From contig QCWG01000001.1 of assembly GCA_003149575.1 (NCBI GenBank), positions 1,021,183 through 1,085,182 on the forward strand: DNA of 64,000 nt, given 5' to 3'. Position 1 is the stretch's first letter, and each line of letters begins with the position of its first letter. Positions 55,238 to 64,000 of this stretch are shown here, piece by piece. This DNA comes from Altererythrobacter sp. XM-24bin4. GTDB lineage: Bacteria > Pseudomonadota > Alphaproteobacteria > Sphingomonadales > Sphingomonadaceae. The notes under the pieces are model-generated. The model was not told the DNA's origin. It did no database searches and saw only the letters and a list, made by a program, of their open reading frames with translations. The position numbers and the translations under genes are program-made.

Positions 55238-56173
55238 ATGGAATCTAGGTTTGGTAGCCGACGCACAAAGCCTTCAAAGGGCCCGATTTTCGGGGCGGTT
55301 GCGGCTGCGTTTCTACTGGGTGCGTCGATTGTAGGGATTTTCTACTGGCAAGATACGAAAGAAGAAGAGCCGGTCGCGCTGTCCAATGAAGCGGGCCAGG
55401 CGCAGGCCAATCTCCCCGCCATCGCCGATAGCGCCGAAGACGCGCCAGCACCCAGTCCCACGCCAGCTGAAGAGGCGGCCGTGGTAGTAGCCGCGGTAGA
55501 AGCAACCGAAGCGGTTGAACGCGTTGCTGAGCAACAAGGCGGACTTGATCAGCGATTGGCAGCGGCGGAACAGCGACTTGCGCGTCTGGACCTGCAAGCA
55601 CAGGCTGCAGCGGGTAATGCCGCGCGTGCCGAAGGTCTGTTGATCGCATTTGCCACGCGCCGTTATATCGAGCGCGGCGAAGAGCTGGGTTATCTGGCAG
55701 ACCAGCTAAGGCTGCGCTTCGGCGACAGCTGGCCCAATGCGGTGCGAACCGTGATCAGTTTCTCGCGTGATCCGATAACGCTGGATTCCCTCCTGGCGCG
55801 GCTGGATGGCCTCGCTCCAGAGCTTCAGAAAAGCGAAGGGATCAACAGTTGGGCTGATTTCCGGCGCGAATTGAGTGAATTGTTCGTTGTGCGGCGTGAA
55901 AGCACACCATCGCCTCAGCCCGCGCGGCGTTTGGAACGCGCGCGGCAGTTCCTGGAGAGCGGGCGGATCGATTCCGCTATCGGAGAGATCAAGAATATGC
56001 CCGGGGCGGCAACCGCAGAAGACTGGATTGCCGATGCGGAACGCTATGCCGCTGCAATGAGTGCGCTGGAAACCATCGAGATGGCAGCCGTGCTTGATCC
56101 GGGCCGCTTGCGCGATGGCACAGGTACGCCTGTTGAACAGCGTAGCCCGGTTGAAGCACCCGGTGGCGAATAA
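55238..56173 (+). CDS. Mic60/mitofilin-family membrane protein
   Basis: The 311-residue protein has one N-terminal transmembrane helix (about 17-37), an acidic Pro/Ala linker, a coiled-coil stretch (about 90-135, with GLDQRLAAAEQRLARLDLQ) and a helical C-terminal domain. Its tail pattern (ERARQFLESGRIDSAIGEI, then AEDWIADAERYAAAMSAL and AVLDPG) matches the C-terminal mitofilin signature of alphaproteobacterial Mic60 proteins (COG4223). These are typically encoded beside hemC-hemD, as here. In relatives Mic60 shapes inner-membrane folds. The protein is shorter and more divergent than usual, so function is inferred. It is co-directional with hemD, 64 bases later. Confidence 0.75.
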   Translation: MESRFGSRRTKPSKGPIFGAVAAAFLLGASIVGIFYWQDTKEEEPVALSNEAGQAQANLPAIADSAEDAPAPSPTPAEEAAVVVAAVEATEAVERVAEQQGGLDQRLAAAEQRLARLDLQAQAAAGNAARAEGLLIAFATRRYIERGEELGYLADQLRLRFGDSWPNAVRTVISFSRDPITLDSLLARLDGLAPELQKSEGINSWADFRRELSELFVVRRESTPSPQPARRLERARQFLESGRIDSAIGEIKNMPGAATAEDWIADAERYAAAMSALETIEMAAVLDPGRLRDGTGTPVEQRSPVEAPGGE

Positions 56174-56182
56174 AGCGTTGAG

Positions 56183-57409
56183 TTAGCCGCGCAGCAAAGC
56201 GGGTGCATCGCCAGAAACGCCGCGGGCTTCGTCCATAAACCAATGCTTAAGGCCCGGCATTCGTTGGACGCCAGCCATGCCCAGGCGCCGAACGGCCGAT
56301 GCTGCCTTGCCGGGCACGCCGAACAACCGGGTCAGCCCGTCTGTCGCGCCCATTACCATCAGCGAGTCGAGCGCACGCCAATTCTCGTATTTCTTGAGCA
56401 TCTGCTCATTGCCGAGATCGAGGCCCAGCCGCTGCGCTTCTTCCAGTACTTCGACCAGTGCGCCTACATCGCGCAAGCCCAGATTAAGGCCCTGGCCCGC
56501 AATCGGGTGCATGCCATGCGCGCTGTCACCCACCAAGACAAGCCGTTCTCCGATAATCTTGGCAGTGTGCTGCAGGCTCAAAGGATATGAAGATCGTTGG
56601 CTGTTGAGCGATACTTCGCCCAGCAGATCACCCATGCGTTTTGTAACCTCGGCCAGAAACGCGCGGTCTGACAGCTTCAGAATGCCTGCTGCGTCCTTTT
56701 CGTCGACGGTCCAGACCAGCGAGCTGCGATGCGTGCCATCTTCGCCATCAAGCATGGGCAACAGGGCAAATGGGCCAGCCGGATAGAAGATTTCCCACGC
56801 CACATTGTCATGCGGTTTTGTATGAGTCAGACCTACGATGATCGCGCGGTGGCCATAGTCCCACTTCGCCATCTTGAGGCCTTCTTCCTCGCGGCTAGGC
56901 GAAAAGCGACCTTCCGCGCCGACCATCAGGTCGGCCTCCAGCTTTCGTCCGTCTTCCAGTGTGACCGAGACACCGAATTCGCCGCGCTCACGCGATGCGA
57001 CATTCACCGGCGCATGCCAGCTGATCAGCGGTTCCTGCGCCGCCGCTTCGAACAGCGCCAAGCGCAACTGGCGGTTGGCAAACATACGGCCCAGCGTGCC
57101 GTCATGCGGTTCCGGCGTGAAGTCGAGCCGCCCGGGCTTCATCTGATCGCTCACCGCGATACTGTCGATCGGGCTGCCATATGGCTCCAGCGCGTCCGCA
57201 ATTCCGATATTGGTGAACAGGTTCCAGCTGGCTGTCGAGATGGCTGATGCCCGCCCGTCGAAGCCTTCGGCTGTCAGACTGTCAGGATCGGCGCGGTCCA
57301 CCACATGGCTGGAAAATCCCTTGCGCGCCGCCGCAATCGCCAGGGTCATACCAACTAGGCCGCCACCGATGATCAGGAGATCGTGTTTTTGAGGCTGTGG
57401 ATCGGACAT
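56183..57409 (-). CDS. FAD-dependent ubiquinone-biosynthesis hydroxylase (UbiH/UbiF/Coq6 family)
   Basis: The 408-residue flavoprotein starts with the FAD motif IIGGGLVGMTLAIAAARKG near 12-30. Its middle holds the NAD(P)H/FAD segment and LVLVGDSAHGMHPIAGQGLN near 278-297, with NLGLRDVGALVEVL just after. These are the signatures of UbiH/UbiF/VisC hydroxylases that add ring hydroxyls in ubiquinone synthesis at the membrane. Which ring position it serves cannot be told by eye. It is divergent from dsbD and convergent with the Mic60-like gene (9 bases between stops). Confidence 0.9.
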   Translation of the reverse strand: MSDPQPQKHDLLIIGGGLVGMTLAIAAARKGFSSHVVDRADPDSLTAEGFDGRASAISTASWNLFTNIGIADALEPYGSPIDSIAVSDQMKPGRLDFTPEPHDGTLGRMFANRQLRLALFEAAAQEPLISWHAPVNVASRERGEFGVSVTLEDGRKLEADLMVGAEGRFSPSREEEGLKMAKWDYGHRAIIVGLTHTKPHDNVAWEIFYPAGPFALLPMLDGEDGTHRSSLVWTVDEKDAAGILKLSDRAFLAEVTKRMGDLLGEVSLNSQRSSYPLSLQHTAKIIGERLVLVGDSAHGMHPIAGQGLNLGLRDVGALVEVLEEAQRLGLDLGNEQMLKKYENWRALDSLMVMGATDGLTRLFGVPGKAASAVRRLGMAGVQRMPGLKHWFMDEARGVSGDAPALLRG

Positions 57410-57471
57410 AGGGAACTGTAACTCTCAGTATAGATTTGCGAACTGTATGTGAGACCCCTAGAGGGACAGGT

Positions 57472-59532
57472 GTGACCCAAGCAAGAATGTTCAAGTCTTT
57501 TGGTGCCTTTTGGCTGCTGTTGTCGCTGCTCGGCATGCTGGCGCTGGCCACTGCCGCGCGCGCGCAGGATAACAATCTTGTCGGCAGCTTGCATGCAGAG
57601 GGACCAGCCGTTGCAGGCGAAACGTTGACGCTGGCGATCCATTTTGAACCGGTATCGGAAGAATGGCACGGCTATTGGTCTAATCCCGGCGATGCCGGGC
57701 TGGGCATGGCGCTGGACTGGGAACTGCCCGAAGGCTGGCAAGCGGGCGAGCCGCTGTACCCTGTCCCTCAGAAACTCTCGATCTCCGGTCTGATGAACCA
57801 CGTCTACAAAGGCGCATATGCAGTCCTGGTGCCGATCAGCGTTTCTGCTGATTACGTTCCAACAGGACCTTTGCCCATTGCGGCAAAAGGCGAATGGCTT
57901 GCCTGCACCGATGCGATCTGTGTCCCTGAACAGGGGCGGATGACCACCATCATTCCGGCCGAAGACAGCTCGTTCACGCCCGACCAGCGCTTTGCCATGT
58001 GGCGCGCAGCGATTGCACCTCCGCTTGATCGTGAGGGCACATACGAACTTACAGCGGACACTTTGCGCATAGCGATCCCGATCCCGGCGACGATGAGTCT
58101 CAGCGCGCCGCATGTCTTTGTAAGCAACACCCGCGTGGTCGATTATGCTGCGTCGCAGACTTTCCGGCGCAATGGCGATGTGTTGGTCGCTGAAATCCCG
58201 CGCAAAGGCCGCGGCGAGTTCGAGACACTCGAAGGCATTCTGGCGCTTGGCGATGGCAATGGGATTCGCTTTGCCGCGCAGGCGGGCGAAGTACCGGCAG
58301 GCGGCGAATTGATCGCCGGACAGCCAGCCAGCACGCCGCCGATGTGGACGCTGATCCTGGGTGCGTTGGTAGGCGGATTGATCCTCAACATTATGCCATG
58401 TGTGTTCCCGATCTTGAGCTTGAAAGCGATCAGCCTGGCGCGCGCCGGTGAAAGCGAAGCACAAGCGCGCAGTGAAGGCATCGCCTACACGGCTGGCGTG
58501 GTGCTGGCCTGTGTGGCTCTGGGCGGCGTGATGCTGGCGCTACGCTCGGCGGGCGAGCAGGTAGGCTGGGCATTCCAGTTACAAAGCCCGAGTGTTGTCG
58601 TCGTCCTGCTGATACTGGCGGCAGTCATAACAGCAAACTTTGCAGGTGTGTTCGAGCTGCCCTCACTTTCATTCACGCGTAGCGGCGAGCCGGCAAGCGC
58701 CTTTGCAACCGGCTTGCTGGCAGCCTTCGCGGCAACGCCTTGCACCGGACCATTTATGGCGGTGGCATTGGGCGCGGCACTGCTATTGCCCCCCTTGCAG
58801 GCCTTGCTGCTGTTTGCGGCCTTGGGGCTGGGGCTTGCCCTGCCATTCCTGCTGATCGGTTTTGTCCCGGCGCTGCGCCGGATGTTGCCCAAACCCGGCG
58901 CATGGATGAACACATTTCGCCGCGTGATGGCGATCCCGATGGGGTTGACCGCGCTCGCGCTGGTGTGGCTGACACAGCAGCTGGGCGGACGCGGCTTTGC
59001 GATGTTTGCTCTGATCGTCGTGTTCGGCGTGATCATGGCGCTGTGGGTGGTCGGCAAGCTTCAGCAGCGAGGCAAGATGGCATGGCCCGCATTTGGCCTT
59101 ATCTCAGCACCATTTCTTGTGTTTGGAGCCTTTGCGCTTCCGTCTGCCTATGCCGAGCAAAGCTCGAGCACTGCTGAGTCAATCCTCAGCCCGCGGCCGT
59201 TCAGTGAAGCCGCATTGGCCGAAGCGCGCGCGAGCGGGAAGCCGGTTTTCGTATGGTTCACCGCCGATTGGTGCGTTACCTGCAAAGTCAATGAAGGCGT
59301 CGCTATCGAACGTGAGACCACCAAGGCCGCATTCGAAGAAGCGGGCGTGATCGCGATGGTGGGCGACTGGACCCGGCGCGATGCTGAAATCAGCATGTTC
59401 CTCAACAAACAAGGCGCGGCAGGGGTGCCGCTTTACCTATGGTATGAGCCAGGACAGGAAGCCGAACAGCTACCGCAGGTGCTGACGCCGGACATGCTCA
59501 TACAGAGGGCGATGCGCGACAATCCTCAATGA
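57472..59532 (+). CDS. dsbD: Protein-disulfide reductase DsbD-like, three-domain
   Basis: The 686-residue protein has a signal peptide ending near ATAARAQ. A periplasmic DsbC/ScsB-like domain (about 30-270) includes WLACTDAICVPEQ, a cysteine pair. A membrane core of about eight helices carries NIMPCVFPILSLKAISL and AATPCTGPFMAVALG, whose cysteines carry electrons across the membrane. A C-terminal thioredoxin domain has DWCVTCKVNE. Such proteins pass reducing power from cytoplasmic thioredoxin to the periplasm for cytochrome c maturation and disulfide repair. GTG 57472 is preferred for the GAGG seven bases upstream, while ATG 57487 is the alternative. Confidence 0.92.
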   Translation: MTQARMFKSFGAFWLLLSLLGMLALATAARAQDNNLVGSLHAEGPAVAGETLTLAIHFEPVSEEWHGYWSNPGDAGLGMALDWELPEGWQAGEPLYPVPQKLSISGLMNHVYKGAYAVLVPISVSADYVPTGPLPIAAKGEWLACTDAICVPEQGRMTTIIPAEDSSFTPDQRFAMWRAAIAPPLDREGTYELTADTLRIAIPIPATMSLSAPHVFVSNTRVVDYAASQTFRRNGDVLVAEIPRKGRGEFETLEGILALGDGNGIRFAAQAGEVPAGGELIAGQPASTPPMWTLILGALVGGLILNIMPCVFPILSLKAISLARAGESEAQARSEGIAYTAGVVLACVALGGVMLALRSAGEQVGWAFQLQSPSVVVVLLILAAVITANFAGVFELPSLSFTRSGEPASAFATGLLAAFAATPCTGPFMAVALGAALLLPPLQALLLFAALGLGLALPFLLIGFVPALRRMLPKPGAWMNTFRRVMAIPMGLTALALVWLTQQLGGRGFAMFALIVVFGVIMALWVVGKLQQRGKMAWPAFGLISAPFLVFGAFALPSAYAEQSSSTAESILSPRPFSEAALAEARASGKPVFVWFTADWCVTCKVNEGVAIERETTKAAFEEAGVIAMVGDWTRRDAEISMFLNKQGAAGVPLYLWYEPGQEAEQLPQVLTPDMLIQRAMRDNPQ

Positions 59533-60031
59533 ATTGAGCGGGGCGTTGGCTCGGGTTGAGCACCAGTCGCCCTGCGCCCGGGATCGTCACGGCCACTTGG
59601 CGCGTGCCAGTCAACACTTCCAGATCCTCGCTGAAAGCGGACAGCTCTGTCCGCCAGAACGATCCATTGTCGATCTCGGTTGCGTCGACGGGGATACGGG
59701 CAATGTGCCCATTGCCGATGAACGCCGCCATCGCTTCTGCGCCTTCGTCTGCCAGCGCATAGCGTGTGATCAGAATGCTGGGATGGTCGCCCATATCGCC
59801 GCAGCCCAGCGCAAGCAGCGGTGGTTGCCCGGGGATGCCGTAAATGATGCGGCCTGTAGTTATCGGGCTGTCAGACCAGACCGCGCCTTCGGTATCCGGG
59901 CTGTCGATAGGCGCGGATGGACCGCTCTGGTTGCTTGTCACATCGCGCGCCGCAATATCCGCATCCGTTGGCGGCGGTTTGCAGGCGGATAGTGCTAAAA
60001 CGAGCGCTAGGCTGGCACAGCGCCACATCAT
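59498..60031 (-). CDS. Hypothetical lipoprotein
   Basis: The 177-residue protein has a lipoprotein signal peptide ending in the lipobox LSAC near residue 17. A soluble domain of about 150 residues follows, with [35 protein letters not shown] and a predicted beta-rich end ([20 protein letters not shown]). I do not recognise a named family. Its ATG overlaps the uvrB stop (ATGA at 60028-60031), so it is co-transcribed with uvrB. Its last 35 bases overlap the 3' end of dsbD on the other strand. No function can be named. Confidence 0.75.
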   Translation of the reverse strand: MMWRCASLALVLALSACKPPPTDADIAARDVTSNQSGPSAPIDSPDTEGAVWSDSPITTGRIIYGIPGQPPLLALGCGDMGDHPSILITRYALADEGAEAMAAFIGNGHIARIPVDATEIDNGSFWRTELSAFSEDLEVLTGTRQVAVTIPGAGRLVLNPSQRPAQFIEDCRASPSV

Positions 60032-62214
60032 TTGCCGAACTTCCTTTGCGTTTTGCCATAGCGCATTTTGCGCGTCCCCGGCCTTCCTTCAGTGCTCTTG
60101 CCCTTGGGTGCGGCGCGCTTGTCTGCGTCGAGCAAGCCTAGCTCGTCATTCTCCAGCCGCCGGATTTCATCACGCAGGCGCCCGGCTTCTTCAAATTCCA
60201 GATCGGCGGCGGCTGCACGCATCCGCTTCTCAAGGTCTTCGATATAGCTGCGCAGATTGTGGCCAACCAGATTGTTGACCTCGTCATCGCCGGTATCGAC
60301 CACCACGCCATCCCTGCTGGCCGTGTGCGCCACAATATCGGCAATATCGCGCTTGATCGTCTGCGGCGTGATACCGTGCTCTTCATTGTAGGCGCGCTGC
60401 TTCTCGCGCCGGCGATCGGTCTCTGCCATTGCGCGTTCCATGCTTCCGGTCACGCGATCAGCATAGAGAATGACGCGGCCATCGACATTGCGCGCCGCCC
60501 GACCAATCGTCTGGATCAGCGATGTCTCGCTGCGCAGGAAACCTTCCTTGTCAGCATCAAGGATTGCCACAAGACCGCATTCGGGAATATCCAAGCCTTC
60601 GCGCAGCAGGTTGATACCAATCAGCACATCATAGACGCCCAGTCGCAGGTCTCGGATCAGCTCGATCCGCTCCAGCGTCTCGACATCGGAGTGCATGTAG
60701 CGCACGCGCACGCCCGCTTCGTGCATGAATTCGGTCAGGTCTTCCGCCATCCGCTTGGTCAGCGTGGTGACCAGCGTTCGGTAGCCCTTTTGGGCGGTTG
60801 CAAGGCATTCCTGGATGCAATCCTGCACCTGATCTTCGACCGGGCGGATTTCAACCGGTGGATCGATAAGGCCGGTCGGGCGGATTACCTGTTCAGCGAA
60901 TACGCCGCCGGTCTGCTCCATCTCCCAGCCACCGGGCGTTGCAGACACGCACACGGTCTGCGGGCGCATCGCGTCCCACTCGTTAAACCGCAGCGGACGG
61001 TTGTCGATACAGCTCGGCAAGCGGAATCCATATTCGGCCAGCGTGATCTTGCGGCGGTGGTCCCCCCGCGCCATCGCGCCGATCTGCGGCACTGTCTGGT
61101 GGCTTTCGTCAACGAACAACAGCGCGTTCTCGGGCAAATACTCAAACAGCGTTGGTGGTGGCTCGCCCGGCAAGCGCCCGGTGAGAAAGCGCGAATAGTT
61201 TTCAATCCCTGCGCAAGAGCCGGTTGCCGCGATCATCTCCAGATCGAAATTGGTGCGCTGCTCTAGCCGCTGATGCTCCAGTAGCTTACCTTCGGCCTCC
61301 AGCTCCTTCAGCCGATGCTCAAGTTCAAATTTGATCGCTTCGGTGGCCTGTTTCATGGTCGGGCCAGGGGTGACATAGTGTGAGTTCGCGAAGACGCGAA
61401 CCTTATCGAGGCTCGCGCCCTTCCTGCCTGTCAGGGGATCGAATTCGCTGATTTCCTCGATTTCATCGCCGAAGAAGCTGATCCGCCATGCCATATCTTC
61501 ATAATGGCTGGGATAAAGTTCCAGGCTGTCCCCGCGCACGCGAAAGCAACCGCGCGCGAAAGCGGTATCGTTGCGCTTGTATTGCAGGCTTACGAGCTTG
61601 CGGATCAATTCGCGCTGGTCGACCACTTCGTCTTTCTTGATGTCGAACACCATCGCTGAATAAGTCTCGACCGAGCCGATGCCGTAAAGGCATGAAACCG
61701 ACGCGACGATGATCACGTCATCACGTTCAAGCAGCGCACGCGTGGCTGAATGGCGCATCCGGTCGATCGCTTCGTTTACGCTCGACTCTTTCTCGATATA
61801 GGTGTCGCTGCGCGGGACGTAGGCCTCTGGCTGGTAGTAGTCGTAATAACTGACGAAATATTCGACAGCGTTGTTGGGGAAGAAGCTTTTGAATTCGCCA
61901 TAGAGCTGCGCGGCGAGGATCTTGTTCGGCGCAAGCACCAGTGCGGGGCGCTGCAATTCCTCGATCATCTTTGCCATGGTGAAAGTCTTGCCGCTACCGG
62001 TCACGCCGAGCAGGGTTTGCGTCTGCTCGCCATCATTGGCCGCGCCAACCAGCTCTGCAATGGCAGTCGGCTGGTCACCCGCGGGTTGATACTCGCTGAC
62101 CAGCTCGAACTTCTTGCCGGGCATGGATTTTTCCGGGCGGGCAGGGCGGTGCGGGACAAATTCCTCGCCGGTCTCCGGCTCGTTCAGCCCGCGTCTGATC
62201 ACCAATTCAGCCAT
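60028..62214 (-). CDS. uvrB: Excinuclease ABC subunit B
   Basis: The 728-residue helicase-like protein has the Walker motif [19 protein letters not shown] near 71-89, and the beta-hairpin region with [21 protein letters not shown]. It also has [20 protein letters not shown] near 530 and the C-terminal UVR motif [18 protein letters not shown]. It verifies DNA damage brought by UvrA and loads UvrC for nucleotide excision repair. A lower start at ATG 62214 is chosen because the longer 62250 start lies over a LexA-like site. The adjacent lipoprotein gene overlaps its stop. Confidence 0.96.
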   Translation of the reverse strand: MAELVIRRGLNEPETGEEFVPHRPARPEKSMPGKKFELVSEYQPAGDQPTAIAELVGAANDGEQTQTLLGVTGSGKTFTMAKMIEELQRPALVLAPNKILAAQLYGEFKSFFPNNAVEYFVSYYDYYQPEAYVPRSDTYIEKESSVNEAIDRMRHSATRALLERDDVIIVASVSCLYGIGSVETYSAMVFDIKKDEVVDQRELIRKLVSLQYKRNDTAFARGCFRVRGDSLELYPSHYEDMAWRISFFGDEIEEISEFDPLTGRKGASLDKVRVFANSHYVTPGPTMKQATEAIKFELEHRLKELEAEGKLLEHQRLEQRTNFDLEMIAATGSCAGIENYSRFLTGRLPGEPPPTLFEYLPENALLFVDESHQTVPQIGAMARGDHRRKITLAEYGFRLPSCIDNRPLRFNEWDAMRPQTVCVSATPGGWEMEQTGGVFAEQVIRPTGLIDPPVEIRPVEDQVQDCIQECLATAQKGYRTLVTTLTKRMAEDLTEFMHEAGVRVRYMHSDVETLERIELIRDLRLGVYDVLIGINLLREGLDIPECGLVAILDADKEGFLRSETSLIQTIGRAARNVDGRVILYADRVTGSMERAMAETDRRREKQRAYNEEHGITPQTIKRDIADIVAHTASRDGVVVDTGDDEVNNLVGHNLRSYIEDLEKRMRAAAADLEFEEAGRLRDEIRRLENDELGLLDADKRAAPKGKSTEGRPGTRKMRYGKTQRKFGK

Positions 62215-62218
62215 AGCG

Positions 62219-62233
62219 GAACATATGGGGGAC
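62219..62233. promoter_or_regulatory. LexA-like box upstream of uvrB
   Basis: On the plus strand GAAC-N7-GGAC, read on the minus strand GTCC-N7-GTTC, differs by one base from the alphaproteobacterial SOS box GTTC-N7-GTTC. It lies 5-19 bases before the uvrB start, and uvrB is a usual LexA target. Confidence 0.4.
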
Positions 62234-62293
62234 ATCGCGCAGATTCGCAACGATGCTTTCTGACCTTAGTCAGAGAATTTCGCACAATTTGAT

Positions 62294-62659
62294 ATGACAA
62301 TTTTCTTACTTGCGCAGAATATCGTTGCTGCGATCAAGGCTGGCGCATTGGACTATCTGGCATTGCCCATAAAGCCTGATCAGTTGCTGCGTACACTCTC
62401 GAAACTTGAGCCCGAAGCAGAAGAGTTCCCTTTGGCGCGCAGGCGGGTGATCGAGGCGCGAAACCGGATTGAGAGCCTTTCAGGCCGCGAACGCCAAGTG
62501 CTGGAATGGTTGAGCGCGGGTAGCAGCAACAAGGTGATAGCGCGCGAACTCGAGATCGGCCCCCGCACTGTCGAAATCCACCGTGCGAATATGATGGCGA
62601 AGTTAGGCGCGCAACACGCGGCCTAGGCAGTGCGGCTCAAGCTGGAAGCAAAGCTTTAA
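62294..62659 (+). pseudogene. Remnant of a FixJ/LuxR-type response regulator
   Basis: Residues from ATG 62294 resemble only the last third of a receiver domain (VAAIKAGALDYLALPIKPDQ), so the phosphorylation site is lost and earlier codons contain stops. A LuxR/GerE helix-turn-helix follows, with LSGRERQVLEWLSAGSSNKV, IGPRTVEIHRANMMAKLG and QHAA. A TAG at 62624-62626 cuts off the usual end. In-frame codons beyond it read AVRLKLEAKL to a TAA at 62657-62659. It therefore looks like a truncated regulator of low or no function, although the DNA-binding part alone could still be made. Confidence 0.7.
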
Positions 62660-62678
62660 GACGCGTCAAATTGGGCAG

Positions 62679-63344
62679 TTATCTGCAAAATCCGCCACCG
62701 CTGATCTCGACATGCAAATGGTCGCGATGCGCCGCGTTATAGTCTGGCCCCAGCACCGTGCCAAAGCGCCTGCAAGCGCTGTTATGCACCACGCGCAGGA
62801 ATTCGCGCTCTTCACGGCTTCCACCGGACCAGGCACTTTTTACGTCAATGCGACGGCCATCCTGCAGCACAAATGCGCCCACATCAATCGCTTGCGCCGT
62901 GGCGTGGGCGGATCTGCGCGAAGTGCCGGCGACATTGCGGCATGAGTAGCTACCCATGGTCTCGATCCGATCGATGGGCGAACCTAGGATCTTCCGTGCT
63001 GCGCGATCGACTCCAAACCGGGCCCAGGCGATGAAAATCTTCGCCGTCTCGCATTGAACCGGGCCGATATTGCTGATGCCCAGATCGGATGCATCTCCGC
63101 GCACAGCGGATAGCTGGACAGCGCGAGTGATGGCGCACCCGTTTCCATTGTACTCATCAGGTATGGGCGAGTAGCGCGAGCCTGTCTCGGTGATCGCAGC
63201 CAGGCACATTTGAGCATCCGGGCTAACAGCAACGGGCCGAGGCGCGGATTGCGGGTTTCGCGTGGATGACGATCCGCCAGGCACGGTGCCGCAAGCTGCC
63301 AAGGTCAATGTGGCGAGTAACAGGATTGATGAGCGAGCGAACAT
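62679..63344 (-). CDS. Extensin-like (D-Ala-D-Ala carboxypeptidase-like) lipoprotein
   Basis: The 221-residue protein has a lipoprotein signal (LTLAAC), a short Ser/Pro linker and an extensin-like C-terminal domain (about 45-221). Zinc-peptidase motifs are present: RRSAHATAQAIDVGAF with His and Asp, and AHRDHLHVEISGGGFCR with a second His pair. Members are related to the M15 peptidases that act on peptidoglycan. It should work in the periplasm or outer membrane, probably in cell-wall remodelling. The upstream TTAA-N7-TAAA (63369-63383) is one base off a CtrA-type box. This is weak. Confidence 0.85.
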   Translation of the reverse strand: MFARSSILLLATLTLAACGTVPGGSSSTRNPQSAPRPVAVSPDAQMCLAAITETGSRYSPIPDEYNGNGCAITRAVQLSAVRGDASDLGISNIGPVQCETAKIFIAWARFGVDRAARKILGSPIDRIETMGSYSCRNVAGTSRRSAHATAQAIDVGAFVLQDGRRIDVKSAWSGGSREEREFLRVVHNSACRRFGTVLGPDYNAAHRDHLHVEISGGGFCR

Positions 63345-63399
63345 GGCTGGGATTTTGAGGATATATGATTAACTAAAAGTAAACGTGGGAACAGCTGTT

Positions 63400-63777
63400 T
63401 TAGCTAGGCAGCTCTTCTGCGACCTGCTCCCAAAGTTCGATTTTCACGCCATTGGGGTCCAGTATCCATGCAAACTTGCCATAGCCTTCGTCCACCGTGT
63501 CGAGCACTTTCACGCCCTTCTTCTTGATCTGTTTTACGAAGGCATCAAGGTCATCGACCCGCAGATTGATCATGAAACCGCGCGTGCCCGGCTTCATATA
63601 GGTGTCATCCTTGAAATGGCTGATCAGCGAATAGGGGTTGCGCTTGGTTTCCTAGCTCCACGCCAACTGCGGGCCATATTCGCCATCCAGCCCCAGCTTT
63701 TCGCGATACCATGCAGGTGTCGCTTCGGGGTCTTCCACCATATAAAACACGCCGCCAAGCCCGGTAATCTTAGCCAT
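63400..63777 (-). pseudogene. VOC/glyoxalase family gene broken by an in-frame TAG
   Basis: ATG 63777 has an ideal AAGGAGAG four bases upstream and opens with KITGLGGVFYMVEDPEATPA. The frame runs 41 residues to GPQLAWS and meets TAG (63654-63652). The same frame then continues for 83 codons: TKRNPYSLISHFKDD, RGFMINLRVDDLDAFVKQIK and KFAWILDPNGVKIELWEQ. The restored protein of about 125 residues would be a standard small VOC protein. A single base change explains the break. A sequencing error is possible. Confidence 0.8.
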
Positions 63778-63832
63778 TTTCGCTCTCCTTGCGGCGAGTC
63801 TAAACACACTCGCGAAAAGAAGAAATAGTGCG

Positions 63833-64000
63833 TTAGAAGCCTTGTGCTTGCCCGTCTTTCCGCATCTCTGTCGCGCCGGTGAGCACGCCGGTGTCCGGAT
63901 CGCGTGCAATCGCCTGATAACCGCCGAACATGATGCCGTTGGTCACCACACGGACATTGTGACCCATCGCTTCTAGTGCTGCGATGGTCTCTGCCGGAAT
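63833..64000 (-). CDS. ggt: Gamma-glutamyltransferase, C-terminal end
   Basis: The visible 55 codons read IPAETIAALEAMGHNVRVV, then GYQAIARDPDTGVLTGAT, then EMRKDGQAQGF and stop. The RDPDTGVL-GATE-RKDG ending is the typical C-terminus of gamma-glutamyltransferase, which cleaves glutathione and other gamma-glutamyl compounds in the periplasm. The start lies beyond the right edge. The family is inferred from this end only. Confidence 0.75.
   Translation of the reverse strand: MPAETIAALEAMGHNVRVVTNGIMFGGYQAIARDPDTGVLTGATEMRKDGQAQGF

Noticed and set aside
57373..58464. A 363-codon minus-strand open frame within dsbD
   Set aside because: It lies antisense to the periplasmic and first membrane parts of dsbD and has no recognisable domain.
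60259..61266. A 335-codon plus-strand open frame within uvrB
   Set aside because: It is antisense to strongly conserved uvrB motifs and has no ribosome site or known domain.
63369..63383. TTAA-N7-TAAA upstream of the extensin-like gene as a CtrA site
   Set aside because: One half-site has a mismatch and there is no supporting context, so it is noted only in the gene entry.

Overview
The window looks like chromosome of a marine, aerobic sphingomonad alphaproteobacterium, most likely Erythrobacteraceae. This is judged by eye from gene content: an NDUFA12-type complex I accessory subunit, DUF2155 and DUF192 envelope proteins, a Mic60-like protein beside hemC-hemD, two TonB-dependent receptors, an acetate-type symporter with a DUF4212 partner, and moderately high GC throughout. 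I saw no insertion sequence, CRISPR array, prophage or rRNA, and no intact dedicated transcription factor. Several regulatory palindromes therefore have no regulator beside them.

Layout. 1-4.5 kb: the 5' part of a fatty-acyl-AMP ligase, then recX, a DUF192 lipoprotein, NDUFA12, DUF2155, aat and tRNA-Trp. 4.7-8.9 kb: an alanine/glycine:cation symporter and the secE-nusG, rplK-rplA block, which is not followed by rplJL-rpoBC. 9.1-14.6 kb: a frameshifted K+ channel gene, then a fused ATP-dependent 5-oxoprolinase translationally coupled to an Nramp-family transporter whose metal-site motifs are replaced. 14.6-21.8 kb: a tightly overlapping operon of GH36 alpha-galactosidase, glpD, galT and galK, divergent from an SGLT-type symporter. 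This combination would convert a galactosyl-glycerol such as floridoside to central metabolites. 21.8-29.9 kb: a lipoprotein cytochrome c, a flavin oxidase remnant, a CinA-type protein, a Baeyer-Villiger-type monooxygenase and two TonB-dependent receptors.

29.9-36 kb holds fatty acid degradation genes: an acyl-CoA dehydrogenase and enoyl-CoA hydratase divergent from a thiolase and a thiolase-like protein, then a CMD-family protein and a VOC protein. 36-48 kb: tyrosine catabolism (hppD with a coupled VOC protein, and fumarylacetoacetase with maleylacetoacetate isomerase) flanks acetyl-CoA synthetase, the symporter/DUF4212 pair, an aldehyde dehydrogenase, the glutathione-dependent formaldehyde dehydrogenase and a frameshifted cupin. 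48-64 kb: glutaryl-CoA dehydrogenase, a helix-hairpin-helix membrane protein, a flippase, gpsA, tsaD, hemC, hemD, the Mic60-like gene, a UbiH-family hydroxylase, dsbD, a lipoprotein, uvrB, a degraded LuxR response regulator, an extensin-like protein, a nonsense-broken VOC gene and the 3' end of gamma-glutamyltransferase.

The gene order is compact. Co-directional neighbours often overlap by 4 bases (ATGA or GTGA), and several convergent pairs overlap at their 3' ends without a terminator. Five genes appear broken: two by a missing base in a six-C tract, one by a single TAG, one by an N-terminal deletion plus a TAG, and one reduced to a C-terminal fragment.
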